DNA of 11,450 nucleotides from assembly GCA_017540945.1 (NCBI GenBank), contig JAFYAB010000144.1, positions 1 through 11,450 on the forward strand, in the 5' to 3' direction. The stretch is from Oscillospiraceae bacterium (GTDB lineage Bacteria; Bacillota_A; Clostridia; Oscillospirales; Oscillospiraceae). The translations under genes and the position numbers were made by a program. The stretch's first letter is position 1, and each line of letters begins with the position of its first letter. The notes below the pieces were generated by a model. The model saw only the letters and a list, made by a program, of their open reading frames with translations, made no database searches and was not told the origin of the DNA. Below are positions 1 through 7,099 of the stretch, one piece after another.

Positions 1-213
1 CGCCATCAACGATTGATACGGAATGGGAGTACGGATCTTTCGACTCCATTGACGTTCCGCTCAGGATGACAGCCCCGGGAGGCTGGCGGCGCAGGGTGGC
101 GCACACTGTGCGCCGCTACAGGCGGGGCGGCTGACCGTCGATCCGCATCCGCCGTCTCCGATTACCTGTTCCCTCCCGGATATACTGTGTTCCGAACTTT
201 TTTGACACGCTGG
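1..213. other. Gene-free stretch with repeat-like sequence and a palindrome
   Basis: I see no gene in this stretch. Frames open here lack a ribosome binding site and protein-like composition. Positions 37-71 (TTTCGACTCC ... CTCAGGATGACAG) resemble a short interspersed element that I recall from many bacterial genomes, including gut Clostridia. Positions 70-85 can form a CAGCC/GGCTG hairpin, and 98-114 is an almost perfect palindrome (GGCGCAC, ACT, GTGCGCC). A TTGACA at 202-207 has no -10 partner at a usable distance. The repeat assignment rests on memory of the motif and needs a genome-wide copy count. Confidence 0.35.
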
Positions 214-255
214 AAAACCGCCAGCCCCGTCCCTTCGGACAGGGCAGGCGGTTTT
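214..255. terminator. Intrinsic terminator upstream of the FemAB-like gene
   Basis: AAAACCGCC (214-222) pairs with GGCGGTTTT (247-255). Inside it, GCCC/GGGC and GTCC/GGAC pair with one C-A mismatch around a CTTC loop. A run of five T (252-256) follows on the plus strand and four A precede the stem, so it could work in both directions. It isolates the FemAB-like gene from transcription entering from the left; the gene it originally served lies outside the window. Confidence 0.75.
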
Positions 256-329
256 TGCGAAAATGATGCAATTTTGAAAAGATCCGGAAACACGAGCTTG
301 CTATCCTCTGATACAAAGGAGGTCAAGCC

Positions 330-1361
330 ATGATCGAACATGTGACGCTTGCGAACGCCGGGGCCCTGGACGCCTTTGTGGAGGCCCATCCCCGGGGACA
401 TTTCATGCAGAGCTCCCGCTGGGGCCGGGTCAAATCCGACTGGAACTGGCACGGCCTGATCTGCCGGGACGCGCTGGGCCGGGTCGTGGGGACCCTGGCC
501 CTGCTGGAGCACCCGGGCCGCCTGCCGGGGAGCTGTCTGCTCTACGGGCCCCGGGGCCCCATCTGCGACGACGCCAGGAGCTTCCGGGTCCTGGTGAACG
601 CGGCCCGGGACTACGGCCGGGAGCGGGGCGCCTGGGTCTTGCGGCTGGACCCGGAGCGGGACGAGGGGGATCGGGCGTTTCGGGCGCTGGTCCGGTCGCT
701 GGGCTTCTCCGTCAACGGGGCGGAGGACTTTTCCCTCTTTCAGCCCCGGCTCTGCTATGTGCTGGAGCTGTCGGGCCGGACGGAGGCGGAGCTGCTGGAG
801 GGCTATCACCGCTCCACCCGCTACAACGTGCGCCACGCCGAGCGGGGCCCTCTGCGGGTCCGTCCGGGGGGGCCGGAGGAGCTTCCGGCCTTCTGTGCCC
901 TGATGGAGCAGACCGCCGCAAAAAACGGCTTTGTCCCCCGACGGGAGCCCTATTTCCGGAGCCTGCTGGCGGGTCTGGGCGACTGCGCCCGGCTCTGGCT
1001 GGCGGAGCTGGAGGGGCGGGCGGTCGCGGGGGCCCTGACCGCTGTATACGGCAACACCTGCTCGCTGCTCTACTGCTGCTCCGACGGGGAGGGTCAGCGG
1101 CAGCACGCCAACGAGCTGTTGGAGTATTACGCCCAGCTGGACGCCCTCCGCCAAGGCTGCGGGCGCTACGATTTCCGGGGCGTGGAGGGGCGTCCGGCGG
1201 AGGACAACCCGTACTTCGGCCTGCACCGCTACAAGCAGGGCTTCGGCGCGGAGTTCCATGCCTGGATCGGTCAGCTGGACCTGGTCCTGCGGCCGGGCGT
1301 CGCACGGCTTTACCGCTGGTACGAGGCCCTGCGCCGGGACGCGGGGCAGCGGGCGCTGTAG
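330..1361 (+). CDS. FemAB/FemX-like peptidoglycan bridge aminoacyltransferase
   Basis: A 343-residue protein of the FemAB family, whose members use aminoacyl-tRNA to add amino acids to the lipid II stem peptide at the cytoplasmic membrane face. It has the two GNAT-like lobes: an N-terminal GHFMQSSRWGRVK motif (23-35), a central helical segment YHRSTRYNVRHAER (159-172), and the signature YDFRGVEG (280-287) followed by NPYFGLHRYKQGFGAEF (293-309), which is very typical of the family. The length matches short FemX-type enzymes; the long coiled-coil arm of staphylococcal FemA is absent. The start is fixed by AAAGGAGGT at 315-323, six bases before ATG. It is a single gene converging on the two-component operon, with only 32 bases between the stop codons and no clear terminator there. 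The amino acid transferred cannot be told from sequence. Confidence 0.88.
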   Translation: MIEHVTLANAGALDAFVEAHPRGHFMQSSRWGRVKSDWNWHGLICRDALGRVVGTLALLEHPGRLPGSCLLYGPRGPICDDARSFRVLVNAARDYGRERGAWVLRLDPERDEGDRAFRALVRSLGFSVNGAEDFSLFQPRLCYVLELSGRTEAELLEGYHRSTRYNVRHAERGPLRVRPGGPEELPAFCALMEQTAAKNGFVPRREPYFRSLLAGLGDCARLWLAELEGRAVAGALTAVYGNTCSLLYCCSDGEGQRQHANELLEYYAQLDALRQGCGRYDFRGVEGRPAEDNPYFGLHRYKQGFGAEFHAWIGQLDLVLRPGVARLYRWYEALRRDAGQRAL

Positions 1362-1393
1362 GCGCGACGCCGCACCCGGAGCGGCCGCCGGGC

Positions 1394-2209
1394 TCAGCGG
1401 CCATCACGGAGAAGCTCCTCCAAAGCGGAAGCGGCGCCCCAGTTCCCCGGCTGCCAGCTGTAGATCCGGGATTCGAATTCCGCGGTGAACCAGAGGCAGA
1501 AGACCGCCTCCTGTTCCTGGCCGTCCCGGAGGAGCATCCTCAGGACCGTCGTGGAGGGGAGATAGTCCAGCCTGTTCAGATCCCGGAGGAAGGCTTCGAG
1601 GGCCTCCCGACCGACGGCTTCGGCCTTTTCGAGGGTCAGGCCCAGGTAGGCCGCCCAGGCTGCGCCCTGGCGCCGGACCGTTTCCTCGGCGTCCGGGGCA
1701 AAGAGAAGCTCGTCCTCCGCCTGGGCCGGATCGCCCCGAAAACAAAGGGACAGGAGCTTCCCCGTGGTCCGGTCCATCTGGGCGTGGAGCCGCTCCCGGG
1801 GAAAATCGAATTCATAGATTTCAAAGAGCATGGACCGGGACAGGTTGAGGACACAGAGCGGCTGAACCGTGAATTCCTCCGCGTCCCGGGCAAGCCCCGA
1901 GAGGGAAGCGGGCACGGCGCCGGCCTGGGCCAGAGCCTCCAGCTCCCCCAGGAAAGAGGCCCGAAGGGGAGTCCTGTCGAGCTCCTCCTCGTAGAGCTCC
2001 ACGGTCTCTGTGTCAGCGCCAAACAGGACGCTCAGCTTGATTGCCAGACTACCGGCCTCGTCCTCCAGCAGCCAGGCGGAGGCGTCCAGGAGCCGGGGCT
2101 GGTCCAGCACGGCCTGCTCCTCCCGCCGCAGCAGGAGCCAAGGGCCCAGGAAGGCCGCCGCCAGCAGCAGGGCCGCGGCGAGAGCCCAGAGCAGCGTTTG
2201 CTTCTTCAT
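1394..2209 (-). CDS. Unrecognised single-pass membrane protein, third gene of the two-component operon
   Basis: I do not recognise this 271-residue protein. It starts MKKQ, followed by one strongly hydrophobic helix (about 7-27, rich in Leu and Ala) and then LLLRREEQ, so it is probably an N-terminally anchored protein with a soluble domain outside the cell; no lipobox cysteine is present. The soluble part is acidic and mixed alpha/beta. A stretch FEIYEFDFPRERLHAQMD (about 128-145) followed by TTGKLLSL looks like the strand-turn pattern of PepSY-like domains, but this is only an impression. Its ATG overlaps the kinase stop codon (ATGA, 2206-2209), so it is translationally coupled to the kinase. 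It may therefore be an accessory sensor, an inhibitor of the kinase, or the target of the system. Coding bias is the same as in its neighbours. Confidence 0.8.
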   Translation of the reverse strand: MKKQTLLWALAAALLLAAAFLGPWLLLRREEQAVLDQPRLLDASAWLLEDEAGSLAIKLSVLFGADTETVELYEEELDRTPLRASFLGELEALAQAGAVPASLSGLARDAEEFTVQPLCVLNLSRSMLFEIYEFDFPRERLHAQMDRTTGKLLSLCFRGDPAQAEDELLFAPDAEETVRRQGAAWAAYLGLTLEKAEAVGREALEAFLRDLNRLDYLPSTTVLRMLLRDGQEQEAVFCLWFTAEFESRIYSWQPGNWGAASALEELLRDGR

Positions 2210-3597
2210 TTCGCTCCACCTCCCAGGAGCAGGGAGGCGGTGGTCCCCATGCCCTCCTGGCTCTGAAATTCCAGCCTGCCCCCGTGGGCTTCGGCGATGC
2301 GCTGGCAGAGACTCAGCCCCAGGCCCGCCCCGCCCTGGGCCCGGGCCCGGGACTTGTCCACCATGTAGAAGGGCTCGGTGATCCGGGCCAGGGCCTCGGC
2401 GGGAATGCCCCGGCCCCGGTCGATCACGTCGAAGCGATAGAGGCTGCCCTCAGCCCTGCCCTGCAGAAGGATGACCGACCCGGCGGGGGAGGCCTTCCGG
2501 GCGTTGTCGATCAGATTATACAGTGCTGTCCGGATCAGGGCGGGGGAGACCCGCAGGGTCCGGTCCTCAAGCGTCGTCTCCAGCCGCAGCTCCGCCGCGT
2601 CCAGGAGGGGCGCCGCGCTCCCGGCGGCCTCCGCCGCCAGCCGGGCCGCGGAACTCTCCTGCATGACCGGGGCCTCCCGCTCCAGGGCGAAGAGGTCCAG
2701 CAGGGCCAGAGACATGGACTCCAGCCGCCGCCCCTCGGAGAAGATCCAGCCCGCCGCCTCCACCTGCCGCGACCGGGGCAGCTCCCGGCTGCGGAGGGTG
2801 TCGGCGTAGCCGATCACCGAGGTCAGGGGCGTTTTCAGCTCGTGGGCAAAGCCGGCGGTGAAGTCCCGCTGGCGGCGGGCGGCGTCCTCCAGGTCCCGGA
2901 TCTTCTGCTCCAGGGCGTCGGCCATGGCGTTGAAGTCCCGGGCCAGCTGACTCAGCTCGTCGTTCCCGCTGACGCTGACGCGCTTCTCGTAGCGGCCGCC
3001 GGAGAGCTGCTTGGCGGTCCGGGAGATCCGCCGGATGGGCCGGGTGGCCAGGAGGGTGAAGGTCACGGTCAGGGCCGTGCCCACGGCCAGGATCAGGGCC
3101 ATCACGAGCTCGCAGCGTTTCAGGTTTTCCTCCGCCCGGTCGAAGAGCGCCGTGATCTCCCGCCAGCGCTCCAGGCCGAAGCCCCGGCCGTAGAGCAGCA
3201 GACGCTGGGAGGTGTGGATCCAGACCCCGTTCTCCGTCCGGAGCAGTCTGGAATCGATCACGCCGACGTCCTGCTCCGTCAGCCGCCCCTTCAGCTCCCG
3301 CGCGGTCCCCGCCAGAGGCGTGTCGGCGCTGTCATAGATCCGATATTCGTAATTTTGCAGGGCCGGATACTCCCGCAGGACCTCCAGCACCGCGGCCTCG
3401 GGACTCTCTGCGGCGCTCCGGCGCAGACAGAGGGCCTGAAGCGTCATGCCGAACAGCTTCATCTCCTCCTGGGCGCTGTCCACGGCGGCGTCCAGCTCCC
3501 CGTGGAAGGCGGCGCTGACCACTGCCCAGCCCCCCAGGGCCAGAGAGACCGCCAGCAGAGCGGTCACCAACAGGATCATTTTTGAGGCAAATTTCAT
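2206..3597 (-). CDS. Membrane sensor histidine kinase
   Basis: A 463-residue kinase that should autophosphorylate on His252 and pass phosphate to the adjacent regulator. In order: transmembrane helix 1 (about 7-29), an extracellular sensor region (about 30-160) with no recognised fold, transmembrane helix 2 (about 163-184), HAMP (185-235, ending in the typical NDELSQLARDFNAMADAL), HisKA with FAHELKTPLTSVIGY (250-264), and HATPase with N box NLIDNARKAS (361-370), G1 DRGRGIP (393-399), F box EPFYMVDKS (408-416) and G2 GGAGLGLSL (422-430). All catalytic motifs are intact. AAAGGA seven bases before the ATG supports the start. It lies 99 bases downstream of the response regulator gene with no terminator between them, and overlaps the membrane protein gene behind it by four bases. 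The signal is unknown. Confidence 0.95.
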   Translation of the reverse strand: MKFASKMILLVTALLAVSLALGGWAVVSAAFHGELDAAVDSAQEEMKLFGMTLQALCLRRSAAESPEAAVLEVLREYPALQNYEYRIYDSADTPLAGTARELKGRLTEQDVGVIDSRLLRTENGVWIHTSQRLLLYGRGFGLERWREITALFDRAEENLKRCELVMALILAVGTALTVTFTLLATRPIRRISRTAKQLSGGRYEKRVSVSGNDELSQLARDFNAMADALEQKIRDLEDAARRQRDFTAGFAHELKTPLTSVIGYADTLRSRELPRSRQVEAAGWIFSEGRRLESMSLALLDLFALEREAPVMQESSAARLAAEAAGSAAPLLDAAELRLETTLEDRTLRVSPALIRTALYNLIDNARKASPAGSVILLQGRAEGSLYRFDVIDRGRGIPAEALARITEPFYMVDKSRARAQGGAGLGLSLCQRIAEAHGGRLEFQSQEGMGTTASLLLGGGAK

Positions 3598-3696
3598 CGT
3601 CGTTTCCTTTCCGGTTTTTTCGTTCGTGCTTGTATTCGGGGCGACGGGGCAACAGACAAGGGGAGCACCCCGCTCGCAGGGGGCGGGTCTGCCGCC

Positions 3697-4356
3697 TCAC
3701 TCCGGGTCCTCCAGCCGATACCCGACCTTGTAGATGGCCACCAGGCGCTTCTGCCAGCCCAGCTTTTTGCGCAGACGCTGGACATGGAGATCCACGGTGC
3801 GGCTGTCGCCGTCGAACTCCGCCTCCCAGACCCGCTGGTAGATGGTGTCCCGGAAGAGGGCGATGTTACGATTCCGGGCAAAGAGCAGCAGCAGCTCGTA
3901 TTCCTTGTGGGTCAGACTGACGGGGCGGCCCGCCCTGGTCACCAGCATGGACCTGGGTTCAAGGACCACGTCGCCGATCTCGTAGCGCTCCTCCACCTTT
4001 CCGGCCCGGCGCAGCACGCTCTCCACCCGAGCGATGAGCTCCACCAGCTCGAAGGGCTTCACCAGATAGTCGTCGGCTCCGGCCCGGAGTCCCCGGACCC
4101 GGTCTGAGACCCCGGACCTGGCCGTGATGAAGATCACCGGGGTGCCGGTGGGGCGGATCTGGTCCATCAGCTCGAAGCCGTCGGCCCCGGGCAGCATGAT
4201 GTCCAGGAGGATCAGATCGAAGCATTCGGTCTCAATGAGATCCGCCGCCGCCAGCCCGTCGTGGACCTGGGTGCAGGCGTAGCCGCAGTCCGTCAGGTTC
4301 CAGTCGATGAGCCGGGCGATGGGACGCTCATCTTCCACGATCAGGATTCGGATCAT
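3697..4356 (-). CDS. OmpR/PhoB-family response regulator
   Basis: A 219-residue DNA-binding regulator. The receiver domain (1-118) shows the acidic pair E8/D9, the phosphorylation site D52 in LILLDIMLPG, T78 in ITAR, and K100 in LVKPF. The C-terminal winged helix (about 128-217) has LTHKEYELLLLFARN (148-162) and the recognition helix region DSRTVDLHVQRLRKKLG (184-200), ending in the conserved YKVGYRLE. The ribosome binding site AAGGAGGT lies six bases before the ATG. It is the first gene of the operon with the kinase and the membrane protein. Two 11-bp direct repeats (4399-4420) just upstream fit the binding mode of this family and suggest autoregulation. The regulon cannot be inferred beyond the operon. 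Confidence 0.95.
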   Translation of the reverse strand: MIRILIVEDERPIARLIDWNLTDCGYACTQVHDGLAAADLIETECFDLILLDIMLPGADGFELMDQIRPTGTPVIFITARSGVSDRVRGLRAGADDYLVKPFELVELIARVESVLRRAGKVEERYEIGDVVLEPRSMLVTRAGRPVSLTHKEYELLLLFARNRNIALFRDTIYQRVWEAEFDGDSRTVDLHVQRLRKKLGWQKRLVAIYKVGYRLEDPE

Positions 4357-4385
4357 CGCAAAACCTCCTTTTCTTTTTATCTATC

Positions 4386-4420
4386 TTTATATACGGTAAA
4401 AATGCATCGAAGTTGCATCA
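4386..4420 (-). promoter_or_regulatory. Likely promoter and direct-repeat operator of the response regulator operon
   Basis: On the minus strand, TGATGCAACTT (4420-4410) is followed directly by CGATGCATTTT (4409-4399), two 11-bp repeats sharing GATGCA and the closing TT. A -10-like TATATA/TATAAA (4393-4386) follows. No good -35 exists at 17 bp; the repeats lie over that position. OmpR/PhoB-type regulators bind tandem repeats with 11-bp period and replace a weak -35, so activation by the operon's own regulator is a reasonable inference. The outer repeat abuts the T tract of the degV terminator. Confidence 0.5.
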
Positions 4421-4453
4421 AAAAAAGCAGAGCGCGAAAAACGCTCTGCTTTT
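4420..4453 (-). terminator. Terminator of the minus-strand degV gene (bidirectional shape)
   Basis: AAAAGCAGAGCG (4423-4434) pairs perfectly with CGCTCTGCTTTT (4442-4453) around a 7-base loop. Read on the minus strand the stem ends in seven T (4426-4420), 19 bases after the degV stop codon. The other direction also has four T. It separates degV from the response regulator operon transcribed in the same direction. Confidence 0.9.
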
Positions 4454-4471
4454 GTGCAAATGATTGGATCG

Positions 4472-5329
4472 TCAGATTGCGTGGTTCCGGATAAACAGCA
4501 CGCCCAGGGTGTTGCGTCCGCAGTGGGAGGAGACGGTGCAGCCGGCCCGGGTCACGTGGATGTTGGGGAAGTCCCCCAGGCTCTTCAGCTTTGCGACACA
4601 GGCCGCCACCACCTCGTCGTCGCAGCCCGCGTGGGTGATGAAGACGTGGCTCTTGTCGATGTCGGAGGCGTCGCCGATCCGGTCGGCGAGGTATTTCAGC
4701 AGGACCTGGTCGAATTTGCCTCTGTATTTTTTCCCAACGCCCATTTTTCCGTCCTTGACGACGATGCAGGGCTTGAAGTTCATTAAATTCGCGCCCAGCA
4801 GCGCCACCGTGGAGCAGCGCCCGCCCTTGTGCAGGAACTCCAGGCTGTCGATTACGAAGGAGGCGTCCACATTGGCGGCCAGGCGGCGGCACTCCTCGGC
4901 GATCATGCCGGCCCGCATCCCGCGCCGGGCCAGCTCCGCGGCCCGCAGCACCAGCAGACCGCCGCCGGTGGAGAGGTTTCGGCTGTCCACCACAAAGACG
5001 TTGTCAAAGTCCTCGGCGGCGATGACGCTGTTCTGGAAGGTGGAGGACATCTCCGAGCTGATGGTGAAGTGGACGATGCTGTAGCCCTGGTCTACATACT
5101 TCTGGAAAAAGGCCTCGCAGTCGGCCAGATTCGGGGCCGCCGTCTTCGGCAGGCTCTTGTTGTTTTCGTAGTTGCGATAGATTTCGTCGGGCGTGATGTC
5201 CACGCCGTCAATATGGTCCACGTCGTTGAGACTCACGATCAGAGGCAGGATTTGGATTCCGTACTGCTCCCGCAGCTCCGGGCTGAGATCGGTGGTGCTG
5301 TCGCTGGTGATCAGGATTTTCTCGGCCAT
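4472..5329 (-). CDS. DegV family (FakB-like) fatty-acid-binding protein, copy 1
   Basis: A 285-residue cytoplasmic DegV protein. Members bind a single fatty acid; FakB types present it to the kinase FakA for phosphorylation. Family landmarks: ITSDSTTDLSPE (7-18), KTAAPN (62-67, the usual TSQP-type Thr site), FTISSEMSSTFQN (88-100, the Ser site), DSRNLSTGGG (115-124), SLEFLHKGGRCS (162-173, the usual KGGR), and a C-terminal AGCTVSSHCGRNTLGVLF (262-279). That last loop differs from the common GPVIGxHxGPG form and has two cysteines (264, 270); I recall a Clostridia subfamily with a similar GCTxSSHCGxN motif. GGGAG about eight bases before the ATG supports the start. It has its own promoter (5372-5400) and terminator. 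No FakA-like gene is in the window, so the partner and ligand are unknown. Confidence 0.92.
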   Translation of the reverse strand: MAEKILITSDSTTDLSPELREQYGIQILPLIVSLNDVDHIDGVDITPDEIYRNYENNKSLPKTAAPNLADCEAFFQKYVDQGYSIVHFTISSEMSSTFQNSVIAAEDFDNVFVVDSRNLSTGGGLLVLRAAELARRGMRAGMIAEECRRLAANVDASFVIDSLEFLHKGGRCSTVALLGANLMNFKPCIVVKDGKMGVGKKYRGKFDQVLLKYLADRIGDASDIDKSHVFITHAGCDDEVVAACVAKLKSLGDFPNIHVTRAGCTVSSHCGRNTLGVLFIRNHAI

Positions 5330-5371
5330 TGAAAACGCTCCCTATTGCATACAGTTGGAATATCACACAAT

Positions 5372-5400
5372 AATATACGATAACGGGAGCGAAAAATCAA
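5372..5400 (-). promoter_or_regulatory. SigA-type promoter of degV copy 1
   Basis: Minus strand: -35 TTGATT (5400-5395), exactly 17 bp, -10 TATATT (5377-5372), followed by about 40 bases to the degV ATG. It begins just after the end of the DUF1836 gene, so degV copy 1 can be expressed independently of that gene, although no terminator separates the two. Confidence 0.75.
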
Positions 5401-5416
5401 GTGTTTTTACATGGAA

Positions 5417-6031
5417 TTAACTGAGATCCGGCAATTTTTCGATGCTGCCGCCGGTGGAGAGGTCCTTGTCGGCCAGGAGCATCAGCTTTTCCGCCAGCAG
5501 GCGGGAGAAGCCGCCGATGATGGCGGAGGAGACGATCAGCTCCTCCGTCCGGTCGATGGAGAACTGGGTCTCGTCGTCGTGGTCCAGGATGGGTCCCGCC
5601 ACGCCCCGGACCTGCTCCACAAAGAAGGCCGCCGACAGGGCGTGCCGGGCTGCGTAGCGGTCGTAGATCTCCCGGACCTCCTGCTCGGACAGGCCCGTGG
5701 GCAGCAGGCGGCGGATCAGGGCGATGCTGAGGCCCTGCTTCAGGGTGCAGATCACCAGCAGATAGGCGATGTGGATCCGGTAGTAGCGCTTCTTCACGGG
5801 CTCCGGCATGATCTTGGTGCGGACATAGTTGTTGATGGCCGCGGCGGTAATGAATTCCTCGTCCTTCAGCTCCGGGGGCAGATAGTCCAGATACTGCCGC
5901 AGCAGGGCGATGACCTGCTCCATGTAGAGCCCCAGATCGGGGATCTGCTCCCAAGCGGGCAGGCGGTAGTTGTTCAGATAGGTCTCCCAGCGGCGGAGCT
6001 TGCCCGCCACCAGCGCTTTGTCGTAGTTCAT
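5417..6031 (-). CDS. DUF1836 domain protein, HTH-like putative regulator
   Basis: A 204-residue protein recognised as DUF1836 from WETYLNNYRLPAWEQIPDLG (15-34), LYMEQVIALLRQYL (35-48) and the core FITAAAINNYVRTKIMPEPV (60-79) with KKRYYRIHIAYLLVIC. That core resembles a MerR-like winged helix (helix, turn, recognition helix, then a wing with KKRYYR), so DNA binding is likely but not demonstrated; the C-terminal half is helical with no recognised motif. I chose the internal ATG at 6031 because AGGAGG lies six bases before it and conserved similarity begins there; an upstream in-frame ATG at 6103 falls inside the promoter -35. It is transcribed divergently from degV copy 2/hlyIII and lies upstream of degV copy 1 on the same strand, placing it well to regulate both. 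Confidence 0.85.
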   Translation of the reverse strand: MNYDKALVAGKLRRWETYLNNYRLPAWEQIPDLGLYMEQVIALLRQYLDYLPPELKDEEFITAAAINNYVRTKIMPEPVKKRYYRIHIAYLLVICTLKQGLSIALIRRLLPTGLSEQEVREIYDRYAARHALSAAFFVEQVRGVAGPILDHDDETQFSIDRTEELIVSSAIIGGFSRLLAEKLMLLADKDLSTGGSIEKLPDLS

Positions 6032-6074
6032 AGGACGCCTCCTGTTCGGCTGGGTTCCAGGTACTGTAACTGAT

Positions 6075-6103
6075 ATTATAGCACAGCTTTTTCCAAAAAT
6101 CAA
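6075..6103 (-). promoter_or_regulatory. Promoter of the DUF1836 gene
   Basis: Minus strand: -35 TTGATT (6103-6098), 17 bp, consensus -10 TATAAT (6080-6075), giving a leader of about 35-40 bases before the chosen ATG. This position also argues for the ATG at 6031, since the longer frame would begin within the -35. The two divergent -35 boxes are only 24 bases apart. Confidence 0.8.
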
Positions 6104-6127
6104 CGAAAAAACTATGGCCTGTATCTA

Positions 6128-6156
6128 TTGACATAGAGTTGCGGATGTGGTAAGAT
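6128..6156 (+). promoter_or_regulatory. Promoter of the degV copy 2-hlyIII operon
   Basis: Consensus -35 TTGACA (6128-6133), exactly 17 bp, -10 TAAGAT (6151-6156). The predicted leader of about 67 bases holds two small hairpins: CTTTT/AAAAG (6182-6196), and CGCGG/CCGCG (6201-6217) ending two bases before the AAAGGAG ribosome binding site. A CTATG/CATAG dyad (6112-6136) overlaps the -35 and is a possible operator. Confidence 0.8.
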
Positions 6157-6229
6157 AATTCAGAATATTAGGTAATACCGCCTTTTGAATTAAAAGCCTT
6201 CGCGGTGCAAGCCCGCGGAAAGGAGCACT

Positions 6230-7099
6230 ATGTCCGACTATGTCATCATCACCGATTCCTCCTGCGATCTCTCTCCGGAGCTGCTGGAGCAGTGGGAGGT
6301 CCCCTTTGTCAGCCTGAGCTACAAATTTGACGAGGATCCCAGCAGCCACGGCAATTTTGACCTGCCCTTCGATCAGTTCTATGAGCGGATGCGGAAGGGA
6401 AGCGTGGCCCGCACCGCCGCGGCCAATATGGAGACCTTCCGGCAGGCCTTCGAGCCCTGGCTGAAGGACGGAAAGGACCTGCTCTACATCGGCTTCTCCT
6501 CGGGTCTGAGCACCACCGTCAACTCCGGGGCCATGGCCGCCAGAGAGCTCATGGAGGAGTACCCGGAGCGGAAGATCCTCGTGGAGGACACCTACGCCGC
6601 CTCCGCGGGCTTCGGCCTGCTGGTGTATCTCACGGTGCAGGAGAAGCGCAGGGGCGCCACCCTGGAGGAGGCTGCCAAATTCGTGGAGGACAACCGCTTC
6701 CACCTCTGCCACTGGTTCACGGTGGACGATCTGGTCTACCTCAAGCGGGGCGGCCGGGTCAGCGCCGCCGCAGCCTTCGCCGCGGGCCTGCTGAACATCA
6801 AGCCTGTGCTCCACATGGATGATCCCGGCCACCTGATCAACATGTTCAAGGTCCGGGGCCGCCGGGCCTCCATCAAGGCCCTGGCGGACAAGTACGGCGA
6901 GCTGGCGATCCATCCCGGCCCCGACGATACGGTCTTTATCTCCCACGGCGACTGCGTCGAGGACGCGAAGCTGCTGGAGAAGATGCTGGCCGAGCGCTTC
7001 GGCGCGAAGGTGCAGCTCATCACCTATGTGGGTCCCGTGATCGGCTCCCACTCCGGCCCCGGTACCCTGGCCCTCTTCTTCCTGGGCAGGGAGCGCTGA
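6230..7099 (+). CDS. DegV family (FakB-like) fatty-acid-binding protein, copy 2
   Basis: A 289-residue cytoplasmic DegV protein, clearly diverged from copy 1. Landmarks: IITDSSCDLSPELLE (6-20), RTAAAN (61-66, Thr site), IGFSSGLSTTVNSG (87-100, Ser site), LVEDTYAASAGFGLLVY (117-133), DDLVYLKRGGRVS (166-178, with the conserved KRGGR) and the canonical C-terminal VGPVIGSHSGPGTLALFF (267-284). The main lipid-binding motifs are intact, unlike copy 1 whose C-terminal loop is of another type, so the two proteins may bind different acyl chains; this is inference. AAAGGAG (6219-6225) and five spacer bases define the ATG. Its stop overlaps the hlyIII start by one base (TGATG), so the two are translationally coupled. 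Confidence 0.94.
   Translation: MSDYVIITDSSCDLSPELLEQWEVPFVSLSYKFDEDPSSHGNFDLPFDQFYERMRKGSVARTAAANMETFRQAFEPWLKDGKDLLYIGFSSGLSTTVNSGAMAARELMEEYPERKILVEDTYAASAGFGLLVYLTVQEKRRGATLEEAAKFVEDNRFHLCHWFTVDDLVYLKRGGRVSAAAAFAAGLLNIKPVLHMDDPGHLINMFKVRGRRASIKALADKYGELAIHPGPDDTVFISHGDCVEDAKLLEKMLAERFGAKVQLITYVGPVIGSHSGPGTLALFFLGRER

Noticed and set aside
202..207. Consensus TTGACA upstream of the FemAB-like gene as a -35
   Set aside because: No -10-like hexamer lies 16-18 bases downstream; that position is inside the terminator stem. I could not identify a convincing promoter for this gene.
162..1259. Open frame of 365 codons opposite the FemAB-like gene
   Set aside because: Low-complexity Pro/Gln/Val/Arg-rich translation antisense to a well-supported gene; no start signals.
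1383..1402. GGCCGC/GCGGCC hairpin between the convergent FemAB-like and membrane-protein genes as a terminator
   Set aside because: Six pairs only, no T tract on either strand, and it overlaps the last codons of the minus-strand gene.
2041..3585. Long open frame (514 codons) on the plus strand opposite the histidine kinase
   Set aside because: It lies entirely antisense to the kinase and the membrane protein gene, is dominated by Gly/Pro/Arg/Gln as expected for the shadow of GC-rich coding, and has no ribosome binding site or recognisable motif.
6201..6217. GGTGCAAGCCCG in the degV2 leader, reminiscent of part of a cobalamin riboswitch
   Set aside because: The leader is about 67 bases, far too short for that riboswitch, and the other conserved elements are absent.
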